Positions 46,934-60,119 of a stretch of 64,000 nucleotides of DNA are shown piece after piece. Position 1 is the stretch's first letter; the number at the start of each line of letters is the position of its first letter. The notes beneath the pieces were generated by a model. It did not search any database and was not told the DNA's origin. It was given only the letters and a program-made list of their open reading frames with translations. This DNA is from Macquaria australasica (Eukaryota; Chordata; Actinopteri; Centrarchiformes; Percichthyidae). Position numbers and translations under genes: made by a program. The stretch spans positions 526,813-590,812 of the forward strand of contig SEMN01000319.1 in the NCBI GenBank assembly GCA_005408345.1, read 5' to 3'.

Positions 46934-48699
46934 GTAAGTTCTCTAAATCATTTTAGTGTTTGGGTCTGGTTCCATGTTATCACGCGTGAAGCTGTACTCA
47001 GAAGAATGACAGAAGAAATTATAATAAAGAAAGCAAAGGTATCCATATATACTGTAGTGTGATGATTCATAGCAGTTCCTGTTTTATACTCGGGATACAT
47101 TTCCTCAGTGGATGTGCAGAATCTATGTAGTGAAATCATGTTGTCTAGTGTTTTTTTCTGTGTCAAAAAGATTATACATGTTCATTTTACATCATACTAT
47201 TGGGTTAAAAGTTTGACATTGTACAACACACAAAGAACAACATTATATCAGGGCAATTTTGGTCATTTTGAAAATATTCCAGGAAAAAGTCCTAATATTT
47301 TGAAAATAAAGTAAAAATATTTCATTATCATGCAAGAGTCTACCAGCTAAAATGTCATTTGACAGAAAGTTGTGTCATCTGGTGTCATAAAGCTTTTTTT
47401 ATTGTGACTTTTTCTTACAATAATATAGATTTCTTTCTCAAAATATATTCCCCTTTATTCTTGAAATCTGGCCCTAGCCTTATAAATAGATAGAAATAGT
47501 TTCTCATAATTCCTATATATGGACGTTGCAGGAGTAATCTCACAGAATACAGAGGGAGCCATTTATCCTTCATCTGCCCTGCATACAGTATTTACTGCAG
47601 ACATATCCTGCAAATGGCAAGTAGCAACAGCCCATTGTGATAAAAAAAACAGGATTGGTTTTCAGTTGACTTTATCTCTGTAAATACCCTTCCCGATCCC
47701 TTCACTTTCAAATACACGCTCTTGACTCATTACTCTCCTGACCTCTTAGCGTTTCTAAATATAGAACACATGTTTCACAGCGATAAGAGTTTAACATGTA
47801 CTTCGTAGTGGCCTATTGCATATTTAATCTTCATTTTTTCCCATCTTCTGTCTCTACGCCTGGATACGACGATCTTATCGGTATTCAATAATGATGACTG
47901 TAGCACAGCAGCTTCTTTTTCATAGAATCCTTGTTTATGCTGGGAAGGTTAGATAATCATGTATCTGACCACATACATATATGACAAAATAATAATATAT
48001 ATAGGGTGATGGAAACTTACATACATGTATCATAGGGATGTTACAGTGCCCTGTGACCCCACTAGGAATTTCAACAGCAGAGCTTGTCTTCTCCACATGC
48101 CTCCATCTCTCTTTCTTTGCCCCCTTTGCACTACAGAATGGCACAAACTATTTAGTCACATTTACAAATTAGAGACAAATAAGCCAGTTAATTAGAGTAC
48201 TGACACACTAGGTGAACAGATACCATACTGTATTAAATACCAAGATATTAAATCTGCTTCAGCATTTGTCTTTTTGCGTCAGAGTGCAGTGACTCATGAC
48301 AGTCACATCCTCCATTTCTGAGTAGCTGAAACTGTGACCAGAAAGCTGAGTTGCTGTTCTAAAACAGAGCGTGAACATTTTCCAATGTGATATGGTTAAC
48401 CCTGAGCAAGAAATGCCATAGGCATTATTTTCTATTCATATAGAATAGCCTCTTTTATGGGCTCTATAATCTTTTTTTCTACCAAAGAAAACAGTCTGTC
48501 CTGACTTTCGTTCTGTTCCCCCTTTTATTTGCTTTGTTCACCTGCTCATGTTAGACCCACGTAGTGCCTCCACAGTCATCTTTTTACAAAGTAGTAACCT
48601 GTAACAAGTTTGTGGTTATCTGGCTAAAACCTGCAAAAACCAACAAGTCCTCCAACCCATACAACCACATAGGTTGTTTGTTCCTAACCTCTATTATGA

Positions 48700-49170
48700 C
48701 GAACAGGAGCATTTCCTAAATCCGCTACTGGTGGTAGGAGATATGAATCCAAAAACAAGATATAGGCGTAACGGACCTTCGTCATCATAGTAACAATAAT
48801 AAACGCATAGTTAACGTTGTGAAACGGTCGCAGTTTGGTTAGGTTTAGGAACCAGAACAACTTGGTTGGGTTTAGGAAAAGATCATGAATTGGGCTAAAA
48901 AAAGTACATTGGTAAGTTAAGTTATGTGATGTGACTTACACAAAGTCGTGAAAGTCCTGTGTTGTTTGACTCATCCATTCACCCCGACCTCCTCCCTACG
49001 CGGACTTTGTCGCTCTTTATACCACCTCACCAGACTTCCGCCTTTGCTCCCGTCATAATTACTACGGCCACTAGAGGTCGCTGTACATACAAAAGTAAAT
49101 ATAGGTCGTAATAAGCTGCTGCACAGACGACCTATACAGCCGTATTTCTGGGGAGGAGTGTATGAAGGTG
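48700..49170. repeat. perciform-type interspersed repeat
   Basis: The text 'ggttaggtttaggaaccagaacaacttggttgggtttaggaaaagatcatg' and then 'tttgctcccgtcataattactacggccactagaggtcgctgtacat' and 'cagccgtatttctggggaggagtgt' is the order of a repeat I recall from perciform fish genomes. There is no coding frame. The transposon class is not determined. Confidence 0.55.
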
Positions 49171-50299
49171 CAAAACACCTGAGCACCTGTGACAGTGGAA
49201 TTTGTAGTGGTAGAAAATAGTCACACATGTGTAACAGTAAATTTGAAGTCACAGAGAAAAATGCTTTACAAAGTAGCAAACCTGTAGAATTTTTTTCTCT
49301 CCCACAAACACAACACAGCAGTTACACCATCTCAGATTCTTCATTGCAGGTGCACAAATCCTATGCTATGAATCACAAATTAAGAAAATCATATGCTCAC
49401 ATTTTTGCTACAGTTGCTGCAGTGAATATGGTGCAAAATACATTCACACACCTGTATAAAAAATGTGAAGTCATGCACAAAATTTGCACATCCATGCAAT
49501 GAGAGTTGCACACAAAAGTATAATGGTGGGTGATATCAGAAAACATACATTAAACATCAGGTGCCAGCTCCTCTGCTGAGTCGGGAAGAAGCTCTTTCTC
49601 CAGCGATGTCATAGGGAACGAAGTTATTTTTTGTTGTTGTTTTCTCGTTTGGGTGCCAAGGCAGGCAGTTGGCATCCACGACGTTGCATTACTGCCACCT
49701 TCTGGTGACCCCTGGCGCTACAATGTATTACGCTACAAGTCTTATTGTCAAGGTATTGTACCTCTCCCTCCACAAGTAGGCTTTCCTAACATAACTGCAA
49801 TGGCACACAAGGTTTAATTTAAACTTATTTAACTTATTTACTTTTTACATCAAAATCTCCTCTTAAAACTACAATTTCTGTGTGTCTATAACACACACAT
49901 TCATTATTTCTGGCTGCCTTTTCAGAGTGAATCAGTCAATTTAGTTCAGTTAAGTAGGCTTTATTGGCATGACATTTATGACATTTATGTCACTTTCCTT
50001 AACCTGATCACGCTGCAGTAGCACTGTTTTTTGCAAAGGTCCTTTTTCTTACTTTTTCTTCCAGTGCACTTGATAAAGGTCAGAGATTACTTGATGCCCC
50101 TTCACTTCAGTTTGCAATTAGTTCTTCTAAGAAAGAACAGTGCCTTCAGGACTGTAGACAGTGACAACGAGAATTCACACACCTGCAAATTACATTTTCT
50201 CCGAGACATCACTGGGACAGGGTGTTATAAAATTATTAATGATTTGAATTATCCTTCCTTTTTTATAATGGCTAATGCAGGCCAGAAATTACAGATGTA

Positions 50300-50703
50300 A
50301 GCTGTGTCTCAATTTGGGGGCCGCATCCTTCGAAGGCCCACAGCGGCCCGACAAGGCTGTCCCATTTTGAAGGATCCTTCAAATGCAGCTGAGAAATGCC
50401 GCGAATTTGGACAATCCAATGGATGTATCCTTTACGGCCCAACCTATCCCAAGATTCATTGCGCACAAAAGAATATGGCATCCTAAATGTACCATCAAAT
50501 GTTAAAAAATGTGGGGGCCTTAAAAACTTCAAACCTAAACTGCAGCTGTCAAATTTGCCAGACGACAGGAGCAGCGCTTCATGATGCTGGTGACGAAAAT
50601 AAGATATCCTCCATAGACCAGACGGTCTCAATTAACAACTCTCGGTTCAGCCTTCGTAGACCACGTCCTTAGAGGAATGCGGCCCATGAATTGAGACACA
50701 GCT
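50300..50703. mobile_element. hAT-like MITE (about 404 bp)
   Basis: It starts AGCTGTGTCTCAATTTGGGGGCC and ends GGGCCGCAT-complement...AATTGAGACACAGCT, so the terminal inverted repeats match over about 30 bp with few mismatches. The interior is richer in CG than its flanks and contains 'ccttcgaaggcc'. Ends of this type are seen in fish hAT-derived MITEs. I could not settle the target duplication. There is no transposase frame. Confidence 0.75.
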
Positions 50704-53475
50704 GTAGTCAGTGTAAAAGTTGCTCTTCTACCAAATGTTAGACTATTTGGTTCCAACAGGAACTGGATATATCTGTATCTACATTTCTGCTTGTGACCAG
50801 AGAAAACATAATGGTCTGGCAGAAATGTTTTGAACTGTTTGAAAGGAGACTATATCAATGTACATGGTTTCACTTAATATATGTGTGTAGTACATGAAAC
50901 ATCATCCTCCTGCACACTGACGTTGCAGATCCTTTGAGACTAGTATTTCAGCTCAAGAAACAATTTGTCTGAGTGATTTGACTCTGTGTGGAAAACCACA
51001 TGGGGCGACGTCTGCTACCTGTTGCAGTATTGAGGTAGCAAATGTACCATTTTCATTCAACATGGTGTTGACATCCTGAGACAATATGGAGCTGGAGCTC
51101 ATTGTAAGCAATCAATACCAACACAGAAGCCCTGATCAGTTCATGTCCTCTCTGCCGACAGTACGCAAAACATTTTCGTTCCTTCTCTGACATTTCTGGA
51201 CCACCTCCAGGGAGTTGTTGCTGAGGATTAAAAGAAAGCTATTAATGTGAGCCTGCCCATATGGAAGTCATCTATACACTCATTATTTTACTCAGAAGCG
51301 AGTACTACTGAAATAAAATCACAATTATTCACACAGGAACAGTAATACCTGGAGACCACCAGTGATTTGTAATATTTTCAGATGTTGTCTGTGTTCTTAA
51401 CCTTAATTCCACGGTACATGACCAACTATATTTAACCAGAAACAGATGTGATCCAATATTAGTCCTGCATCAATTGCATTTCAGTAATTTATTAACATTT
51501 ATAGTTTTCTTCCAAGGATTCCCTTTTTTTCATGTTTTTTTTTCCATCCTCTTCCAGGTTGAAAGTAAGGCTGAAGGGAAATGATTAATAAAAATTACCC
51601 CTTGTGTTTCGGTGCCATTGGTTTTACTCTTACTCATTGTTTGGGGTCTCACAGACCCCACTGCTGCATCTGTAAAAATACTTAACTAAAAACTAAAACA
51701 AATTGGAAAACCCAATACGTAGAAAGGTATTAAAGTGGTAACCCCTTTGCTTTCCCACAAACTTGGCTTGCACATTTGATGAATGTGACAAAATACAGAA
51801 ATTACCATAACACAGTGCTATTACAACAAATAAAGAAATATTTAATGTTCTATATGTCATATGGGCTATGCACAACTATCAAAAAGTCATTTGTTGATAG
51901 TTCTAGCTGTTAAAGAGGACCCAGAGTCTCACAACAGCGACCTTAGCGCCCCATTTCATACAAGAGCCCTGGTTAAAATGGCAGATACGTTCACAGCAGC
52001 ATATTTCAGAAATGGTTTCCACATTTTGTTGAAAGCATTTATTTATTTTTTTTGTATCAGACAAGTCAAGAAGTCATGAAAAGTGCTCCGTTGCTATCTT
52101 AAACCAACTAGAGATGATGGGAGCCAAACATGTGAACAGATTTTTTGAAAGCCACTATAGTTTTCCATTGCAGGATTTGCTCCTGCTTTTATATTTCAGA
52201 CCCAGTAAGTGCAGTAAAATGCAGCCAAAAACAGGGATTTCTGGTAGAGATGGGTACACAAACACACACGGATATGCTGTTTATTATTTACACGTAGTCA
52301 CTTAATTTACTGCGCAAAATTGCAGACGTTTTACAGATTAACCAACTATATACACATACAGTGTATATATAATTACTCAATAACACAAAATGGACATCTG
52401 GACAGATAATTGCTGCTGTACATGCATCCTCAGACACCACTGTCTGTCTGCCTCTCTCTCTCTTTCTCGCTCTGAGTCTCACTGTAACCCCGTTTTCACA
52501 TGGCATTAACATTTCAGTCAGGAGAGACTCAGTTAAGAGTGATCAAATAAACTTATTAACAGCAATGATATGATTGGCTCACGATTGGATCTCATAATGC
52601 TACTTAAAGCTAACAGAATTTAAGTGGTGACAATACAAAATTAGCTAAATGTGCACGCTTCATCTAGAAATGTAAGTCAAATAATGCTAATAAACTTAAA
52701 TGCAAAATCAAACAAAATTGTCTGTACCTGATTGTAAAACTAAATTAGCGGTAAATTAAAGGTGAAATTAAACTGAAAGTGAAGGTGAGCCGTGGGTGCA
52801 GCCATCACGTCAGCGTTATTTAACACTTTCATTATCCCAGCCTTTTCTTGCTATTGACTTCTCAAGCACTTTATGTAAGCGAGGGTCAAGGATGCACACA
52901 CACTAACACACATTCACTCCTTCCCTACATTTAACACATACATCCACAAGCATTGACCTGTATGTCAACAAGCATGTTGCACAATTAATAGGACCCATCC
53001 TTATCAATATTACCTACCCTAACCCTATAGATACAAGTATTAAAAAAAGTATATCTGAAATACATCCATGAATACAAATATACACAATTTTCACAATCAA
53101 AATAGTTTGTTGTGATAATTTTAACACTGCCAATAAAGATACAACATCATCTACATAAAGTCCCAGTTTGATTGACAGCTGATTTCTGGTAAGTGCGGTG
53201 CAAATTACAGTAAACAACAGCAGTGCAACAAAGATGGAGACACAATCAAATTTAAATAGAAGCATAGATATGTTGAGTTTCCTTTGGCTGCAGTGAAATA
53301 AAGGTAAACCTGTTGTAAGTCAGACTGTTTTCTAGAAGAACAAAGACATTGAGTGTGAAGAGCAGCTGTTTGGTTAATACTCAGGTTGAATGTGATGTAT
53401 CAGCCAGTTAACATGGGCCAAGTAAAGCCAGAGACATAATACTTTTATCCTCCAAGGCATATTAAGACACTCCAT

Positions 53476-53478
<3 letters not shown>

Positions 53479-53524
<46 letters not shown>
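53479..53524. repeat. (AC)n microsatellite
   Basis: About 23 uninterrupted AC units. Confidence 0.96.
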
Positions 53525-53525
<1 letters not shown>

Positions 53526-53631
53526 AAACTGTAAGCCTGCTGAGTGTTTATAGTCTTATTGGAGTCATATATCTGAAACCAGTCGGTGCCGAGAGAACAA
53601 ACTGTATTAAAGGAGCAATTCTTCACTGCTG

Positions 53632-53945
53632 GAGGAAAGGAGAGGAGAGGAGAGGACAGTGTGAAGGAAGGGAAGAAGGAGGAGAGAGGAAGAAGGAAGG
53701 GGAGAAAGAGAGTAAAAGACAGGACAGGAAAGCAAGGAAGTAAAAGAAAAAGTAATGGTTAAAGAACTGAAAGACGTTATTAGAGGAGAAGAGACAAGAG
53801 GAGAGGAAGAAGGATATAAGAGGAGAGGTGAAAAGGAGAGGAAAGGAAGGGGAATAAAGGATGAGAGGAAAGGAAAAAAGAAGACTGTAAAGACAAAAGA
53901 ACAGGAGAGGTGAGGGGAAGACAATGGAAGAGAAAAGGGACAGAC
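53632..53945. repeat. polypurine tract (about 310 bp)
   Basis: Nearly all A/G on the + strand, with GGAGAGGAAG and AGGAGAGG themes. Long open frames on the minus strand here are Ser/Leu/Phe-rich composition artefacts. It lies immediately before two strong splice acceptors (53976 and 54035). Confidence 0.9.
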
Positions 53946-54035
53946 TGAAACACTTCACTCCTTCTTTCTTCTCCAGAGTGTAATGTCAGGGCCTCTTCCC
54001 AACTTTATATTTATACTGGATCTTTCTCTCTCCAG

Positions 54036-54087
54036 TCCTGTAAATGACAGTCAACGTGATTTATGTCAGAGTGTTTTAAAGCCATGA
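54036..54087 (+). CDS. candidate htr4 C-terminal exon (low confidence)
   Basis: A strong acceptor (TCTTTCTCTCTCCAG) ends at 54035. Joined in phase 2 to the AA of the last confirmed exon, it gives Asn then PVNDSQRDLCQSVLKP and a TGA at 54085-54087, a 17-residue tail. Its length is in the range of the short alternative tails known for mammalian 5-HT4 isoforms. I cannot align it to any tail I know, so this is a splice-site and frame argument only. A second acceptor at 53976 (TTCTTTCTTCTCCAG) would give Lys-Val-stop, a very short tail. Confidence 0.3.
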
Positions 54088-54839
54088 CTTAATAGGCAAT
54101 TTCCATCATGTGTGACATGCTGCTGTACCATATGAAGGCTCACGCCACCTGCAGTGAGCAGAGAAAACACAGAGAGCTGAAGTCTTCCACTGCAGACTCA
54201 TGTCGATGGTATGCATTCTGAAGTTTGTATTTCAGCTTATCTGCAATAAAACACAGAGGTGGTTAAACACACACGACAGTGAAGTGATCTCAACTGTGCT
54301 GAACAGTGAGAGAAAGAACTTTTAAAATAGTGTTTAAAGACGAGCTGAAATTTAAACTCTCCTCACTCTCTGTGGAAGGAAATATAAATCATAATAATAC
54401 TACAGCTTTCTGTATATTTTTCTATTTGTCAAAAGAGGTGAAATATGGAGTCCTAGGAGTGCCATAAAAAAGAATAAATCTGTAAAAGAATAAAAAATAA
54501 ATGTGGAAATATAAAGACTTTGGCTGTGCTACTGTGACCTCTGGCCTGTAAGGGTATTGGAAATGAATGGATATAATAAGCTATTTTTGTCTGCACACAG
54601 TTATTTCATCAATTAAATTACAGTACTGCCATCAACAGTCGGTACCAACAACAGAAGAAGAAAAATAAGGGTAAAATTTCTTCTTTTCAGTAATTTAAAA
54701 ATTGACCTAATAAGTACATAAGTCAGAACAAACACCAATAATATTGTAATATATAAATTATTGTATTCAAGTTGGACTTCACACAAATAAATATTTTATA
54801 TAAACAATGAATCAAATGAAGTGTAATATGAAAGGGGCA

Positions 54840-55250
54840 GCAGGCAGGGATGAACCCTCTGCTGAGACTTTTAGTGTCTCGTAGCCCATTTCTTTGGTTT
54901 GCAGGCCCACAAACTCTGCTCTCATCAGCATCCTATCCAGTAGCCGAAGGTACAGCAGCTGTGTTCAGCAAAAACACTCAGTTAGCAGCTAGCCAGTGAA
55001 GTTAGTGAAGCATGTAGCGAAAGAGCCAGATATTTGTCTCAGGAGCTGATGGAGACCACACCAGAAGGAAAAAGGAGAGTGAATATTAGACTTACATTCA
55101 TCAGGTTTATACTATTTAATAATAATATTGCAATACTGCTTGCAAACCTATTCACCAACACAACTTCATATGTCAGTGTTGTGTTTTCAGCTTGTTCCAC
55201 AGCCCCCCAAGTGGCCAAACAAAGTAATTAATGCAGCTTTAAATTTCACG
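54840..55250. repeat. probable fish interspersed repeat
   Basis: Text such as 'agcagctagccagtgaagttagtgaagcatgtagcgaaagagccagatatttgtctcaggagctgatggagaccacaccaga' and 'ggagagtgaatattagacttacattcatcagg' resembles a recurrent repeat of teleost introns that I recall. Ends and class are unknown. The short ORFs within it are not convincing. Confidence 0.45.
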
Positions 55251-55561
55251 TTTGAATGTAATTTTAAAGTAGATCAAACAGTACTTTTTATCATCTTGGT
55301 CCCTGATACTTCCCTCAAACTTTCTCACAAGTACCTCTAACGTTATAAAACCATTTTTTACAAAGCTACACTGCAGGGCCACGTGCTGTATTTATGCATT
55401 TTGTATCTGCTTTTCAAAGCACCCCATTGAAGCTTTAATAGCACTTGTACTGAATTAAATGTCCAGACATAAAACTTTATCTCTCCACACTTTAGAACAG
55501 AAAGGGTTCCTCTGCTTCTTTTTGTATTTCTGTAAATACATGATGTTGTGTTTGCTTAATA

Positions 55562-55565
<4 letters not shown>

Positions 55566-55597
<32 letters not shown>
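55566..55597. repeat. (CA)n microsatellite
   Basis: About 16 CA units, followed by CGCGC. Confidence 0.95.
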
Positions 55598-55598
<1 letters not shown>

Positions 55599-57759
55599 GC
55601 AGATACAAAGCAGAATACAATCTCTCTCTGTCTGATAGACACACACACAAAACACAGAAACGCTCTGTACTTCAATTAAAGTTAATTGTCTTTTCAGATG
55701 GAATCAATTTAGCACTTTAGCATCTTATGTTTGATGGAAAATTAGCTCATTTAATTACATCTTTTCATCTCATTAAGAGAGAGATCATTGTCATGTGACA
55801 AATGGATTTGATTGGTGCAGCTGAGTGTATTACAGTGTAGTTTTCCATATCAGAGCTTCTTCAGTCAAATGTGTCAAAGTTTCTTAAATTAAGACATGAT
55901 GAGCTTTATTCATCACTGATGAGAAAGTGGGTTACTGTGGCAGCAAAAACATATGTGGAAGATAGAAAGGGACCAGCTAAGGAAAGGTACTAAAACATGT
56001 GAATAATATAATATACAGGTATGTGTGTGTGTGTATATATGTATAATATACAGTATATATATACAACCACCATTTTGTACCAGCGTCCTCCAATTATACA
56101 AGGAGAAATACATCATGGAAGAGGCACAGAGACCAATTTGCTACACCCACAGTAGCAGAAAATAGACCAGAATGCAATGCAGCCACAAGACACAGAGTTT
56201 TAAGAAAGCGGCATGTTTTGCATTGTGGGAAATCACAATCTGTGGATGCAGTAGATGAGGCAGGTTGATTGGATTTGGCTTCACCGAAAAGTAAATTATA
56301 CGCTTCCAGCTCTCGAAGTTTTAAGCCCTCAGATGGTCTGAGGTGTTATCACACTCAGCAGGGTCAGGTTTGTACTGGTGGAACAAACAGCAGCCTCTCG
56401 TCGTTATTCACTGAGTTCTCTCCAGCTGGGAATATTACCTTTGGCTGAAAATATACAGCTGCTGCTCAGCCTCCTGCTGCTCTGTTTGCTCTGTATGCGA
56501 GTCGAAATAAAGGGTCAGGCACTTTTAAACACACACAGATATATATATACACACAAAGATACATATATAGATATGGACACACACACAGTAGATATTGTGT
56601 AATGCTGGTGTGTCTGTCTGAATAATTCAAGACGCTGCAATATTGGCAGCTTCATGCATCACTTCCAGTGCTAACAAGAGAAGAACTGGAGGCCAGCTAA
56701 ACAGCTAACTAAAGCCAACACACACACACACATGCACCTAATTATCGTTGCTTTATTTTATATGTTGGCAGGACTCTCAGCTACTGAATCAAGACGCACA
56801 GAAATGGATACTCTGCCAAACTGTATAATGGGTAGTGAGTTTGCGTTTGGGATTTTCACACACAACCATCGCAGGATTATACCAAGAATGATGAATGTCT
56901 AGATGTAGTTGAATATACTAAACACTGATGCTTTTCTGGAGTTGCTTCTTGCCTTGTCATCGACAGTTGGAGGCTTGAGGTTAATCTGAAATTGCAAAAA
57001 GCAGCTGTTGCCTGAACCTCTTCAGCTGACCCTGCAGAGTGAATGCTGAATCTACTTGTTCAAAAGTGTTGGTGTCGATTAATTTGTATCTAATAAGTTA
57101 GCAGTTGGTTGCTAACCTTGGTGAGTCTTTAAAGTCAGCACTTCTTGTAACTGCTTCACAATAAAAGTCCTCAAATTGATTATTAGTGCAAACACTTTAA
57201 TTTGTTAATTAGTGTGCATTTCTTACAGCCTGCGGTCTCGCAGCAGTGGTGTCACACTCTTTGCACTCTGTCATCCATTAATGCATGAAGAAAATAGTTG
57301 TTGGGGACTCATTTACAGTAAACCTGTTATACTATTTTGCACAGCATGCCACATAATGTATATAACATGTCAGAACTTCTTAAACACCACCAACTGGTTT
57401 TACAAGTTATTTGGTAAGCTGGACATTCACATGTGGCAGGGGATCACATCACTTAGGCCCTCTTTTTATGTCCTTTTTCAAACCTTTTTCCATGTATTTC
57501 ACAGTCACTGGTGTGAGTCTACCAACTGAATGGATGAAAAACTAAAGTAGGAATAGAATAGTTATCAGGGGGTTATAAGATCAGAGGATTGAGGAACTTG
57601 TTAAATGACACCTTAGCTGTCAATTTCAGATGAAAGGCAACAGGTGAAAATGGTAATGTTGCACTGATTCATTTGGAGAAGGTTTGAAACTATTATAATT
57701 TCATAAAATATTGCTTTGTTAATGGCCACCAGTTTTGACAAACTACTTTTCAAGTTTGA

Positions 57760-57960
57760 CATCTTTTCCTTCCTTTTTCTCTTTGATGTTGTTCTCTCAC
57801 CCTGCATGTCTTGTCCACTGCACCATCTTCCTCCTTCATCTTTTCTTTTCTTTTCTCTTCGATCTCCCTTTCCTTCTTGTCCCTTTCTCTCCTCTCTCTT
57901 CTGTTTTTTCTTTCTCCATCTCTTTCCCACCCTCCTATTTTCTCTCCCTGTCCAGACCAC
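57760..57960. repeat. polypyrimidine tract
   Basis: About 200 bp of CT-rich sequence on the + strand. The open frames on both strands across it are composition artefacts. Confidence 0.8.
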
Positions 57961-58014
57961 TTCTCATGAATGTATTTGGACTTCATCTCTACATCACATT
58001 CCCACCAGTGTTCA

Positions 58015-58041
58015 GTGTGTGTGTGTGTGTGTGTGTGTGTG
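58015..58041. repeat. (GT)n microsatellite
   Basis: About 13 GT units. Confidence 0.93.
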
Positions 58042-58295
58042 GCATCTCTTAGTTGACCTAAAGCAGTACCACACACACTGTCCCCCGCTCGTCAGTGTGT
58101 GGGTGTGCGTGCGTGCATGTGTTTGTCAGTTTGTGTGTATGTGTACTGCACGTGCGCTCGTGCGAGAGATAAAAAGAGAAGGAGATAACAGGTGTGTGTT
58201 TGTCTGAGAGGAAGAGAAGAGATGGAATGTGTGTATTTATTTGCATTTTCATTCCAGTGTCTATATTTGTTTCTGCATCAGTGTGTATGTCTGCA

Positions 58296-58298
<3 letters not shown>

Positions 58299-58328
<30 letters not shown>
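58299..58328. repeat. (GT)n microsatellite
   Basis: About 15 GT units. Confidence 0.95.
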
Positions 58329-58329
<1 letters not shown>

Positions 58330-59850
58330 TGGACTGCATTGTCTTGCGGATATAAACAAAATCAAACAGAAAATCCTAACAGGAAGCATTGCTCTCAGGC
58401 TGTCGGGTTAAAAGCCACTATGATCCTGTCAGCTGCATTCAACCACAAGCTCACAACAAACAACTGCAGCTAACACTCCACACATGCTCACTATCTGGCT
58501 CTGCTTCCAAATATGCTATAGCAGATTATGATATACTGAGCTGAGTGGAAACAGCAAAATCGTGACTAAGTTATATAGTACATAGAGATCAATCATAGAC
58601 CTATTTGTAAAAAGAAATAAACACAGATCCATACCCGAGCACAGCCAACAGCAACTGGACTGGAGCCCATACAACCCCAAAGGATCTAATTCCAAAACTA
58701 AAACAAAGTTTTACAAACTGTGCGTTTCCCGACCTCAACTTTAATTTGTCTTTTGTCTACAATAGCAATGGTTTTGGTTTGACTACATTGTATATTTGTT
58801 TTAAATTTTCATATTCCCTTCAAAAATGTTTCCATTGTTGTTGTCTTGTTAGAAACTCTACCGCTGTTTGACTTTTGGGTCAACCAGCAAGAGAAACTCA
58901 TGAAGCTGTTGGAGCTTGTTGAATATTAGTTGACTTTAATTCCGCTGCTTTCACGACAACCATCATGAAAAATAAAAAAAAAATGCCATGAAGGTGCGGC
59001 CGGCTTCGGGCTGAGCGGGTAACTTGAGAGGGCTGTTGCAGGTGCTAACACGTAAACATCATAACTGTAGGCATGTTAACAACTATTCAATGTTATCATG
59101 CGGGTATAGCCTTGTATGTAGCGCTTAGCATTTTAGCATGCATACGGTAACATATAAGCTCAGGCGCTCAAAGGGTCTGCTGCTGGTGGAGTGCCTAAAA
59201 AATTAATTTGTGTAAACTTGTCAGCTATTATTGTTCATTTTGCACTGAAAGTGTTCTTGTTCTCTTTAAGTTTAATCTTCACTTTTTCTTGTCAGTCTTT
59301 GGAAGATGTTGGTTCAGTCTTGCAAGATTATACATTTAAATTGCAGTAGTATTGCCCCAAAAGGCAGGACATCAGTCTAGCAATACAAGCAGGGGATAAA
59401 GTAGGTAGCAGGTAACACCAAGAGAAACATTTGTACATGAAAAAACTTGATGCACAGTATTCACAGGAATTGCAGTTCAAGTTTCCTTTGATTTAGGAGA
59501 CACATGACAATCCTCGCAGGGACTTTTTTATTTCATGCTTTAGTAATTAGGGGAGGGTCTATGAATGCTGGGTAGGCTTCCTTGTACTTTTTATATCGCA
59601 GCCTGTTTCTTTCCTCTGTGACAGCTTCTCTTCTCAGCTCGTTGGTCACTCAGTCTATAATTTGCCTGCCTGTCTCTTTCTCTGTCCACTAACTGGTCTC
59701 TGGGCTCATTATGTCCACATGGCTGCTCCACATCCCCGTCAAAAGCAGACAGATTTGGGTAGAGCTCATTAAATGTCAGATTTGTCCAAAGTTTCACAGT
59801 TACCTCTAAAGCCACTGACTGAGTGTTTTTTTTTATGTGGGCATTATTTG

Positions 59851-59853
<3 letters not shown>

Positions 59854-59901
<48 letters not shown>
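59854..59901. repeat. (TG)n microsatellite
   Basis: About 24 uninterrupted TG units. Confidence 0.96.
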
Positions 59902-59903
<2 letters not shown>

Positions 59904-60119
59904 CAGAATATGAAAAAGGAAGACCAAAACAAAGAATGATAAAGAGGGAAGGAGATTGATAGACTATTATTATATGAATACAGTGCTAAACATGTATGTA
60001 TGAGTGTCTTGTTCATGGGTCAAGTTTTACTATAATTTCTCCTTTGCTGGCGGCAGCTTATTAAGTGTTTTGATGGATGGGTCGGGTTGTCCAAAACTCT
60101 GGTCCAGCTCATGACTTCT

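Noticed and set aside
53607..53958. Ser/Leu/Phe-rich frames of 105-111 codons
   Set aside because: Low-complexity translation of the polypurine tract.
57613..58207. Open frames of 105-163 codons on both strands
   Set aside because: They are produced by the CT-rich tract and GT microsatellites; composition alone explains them.
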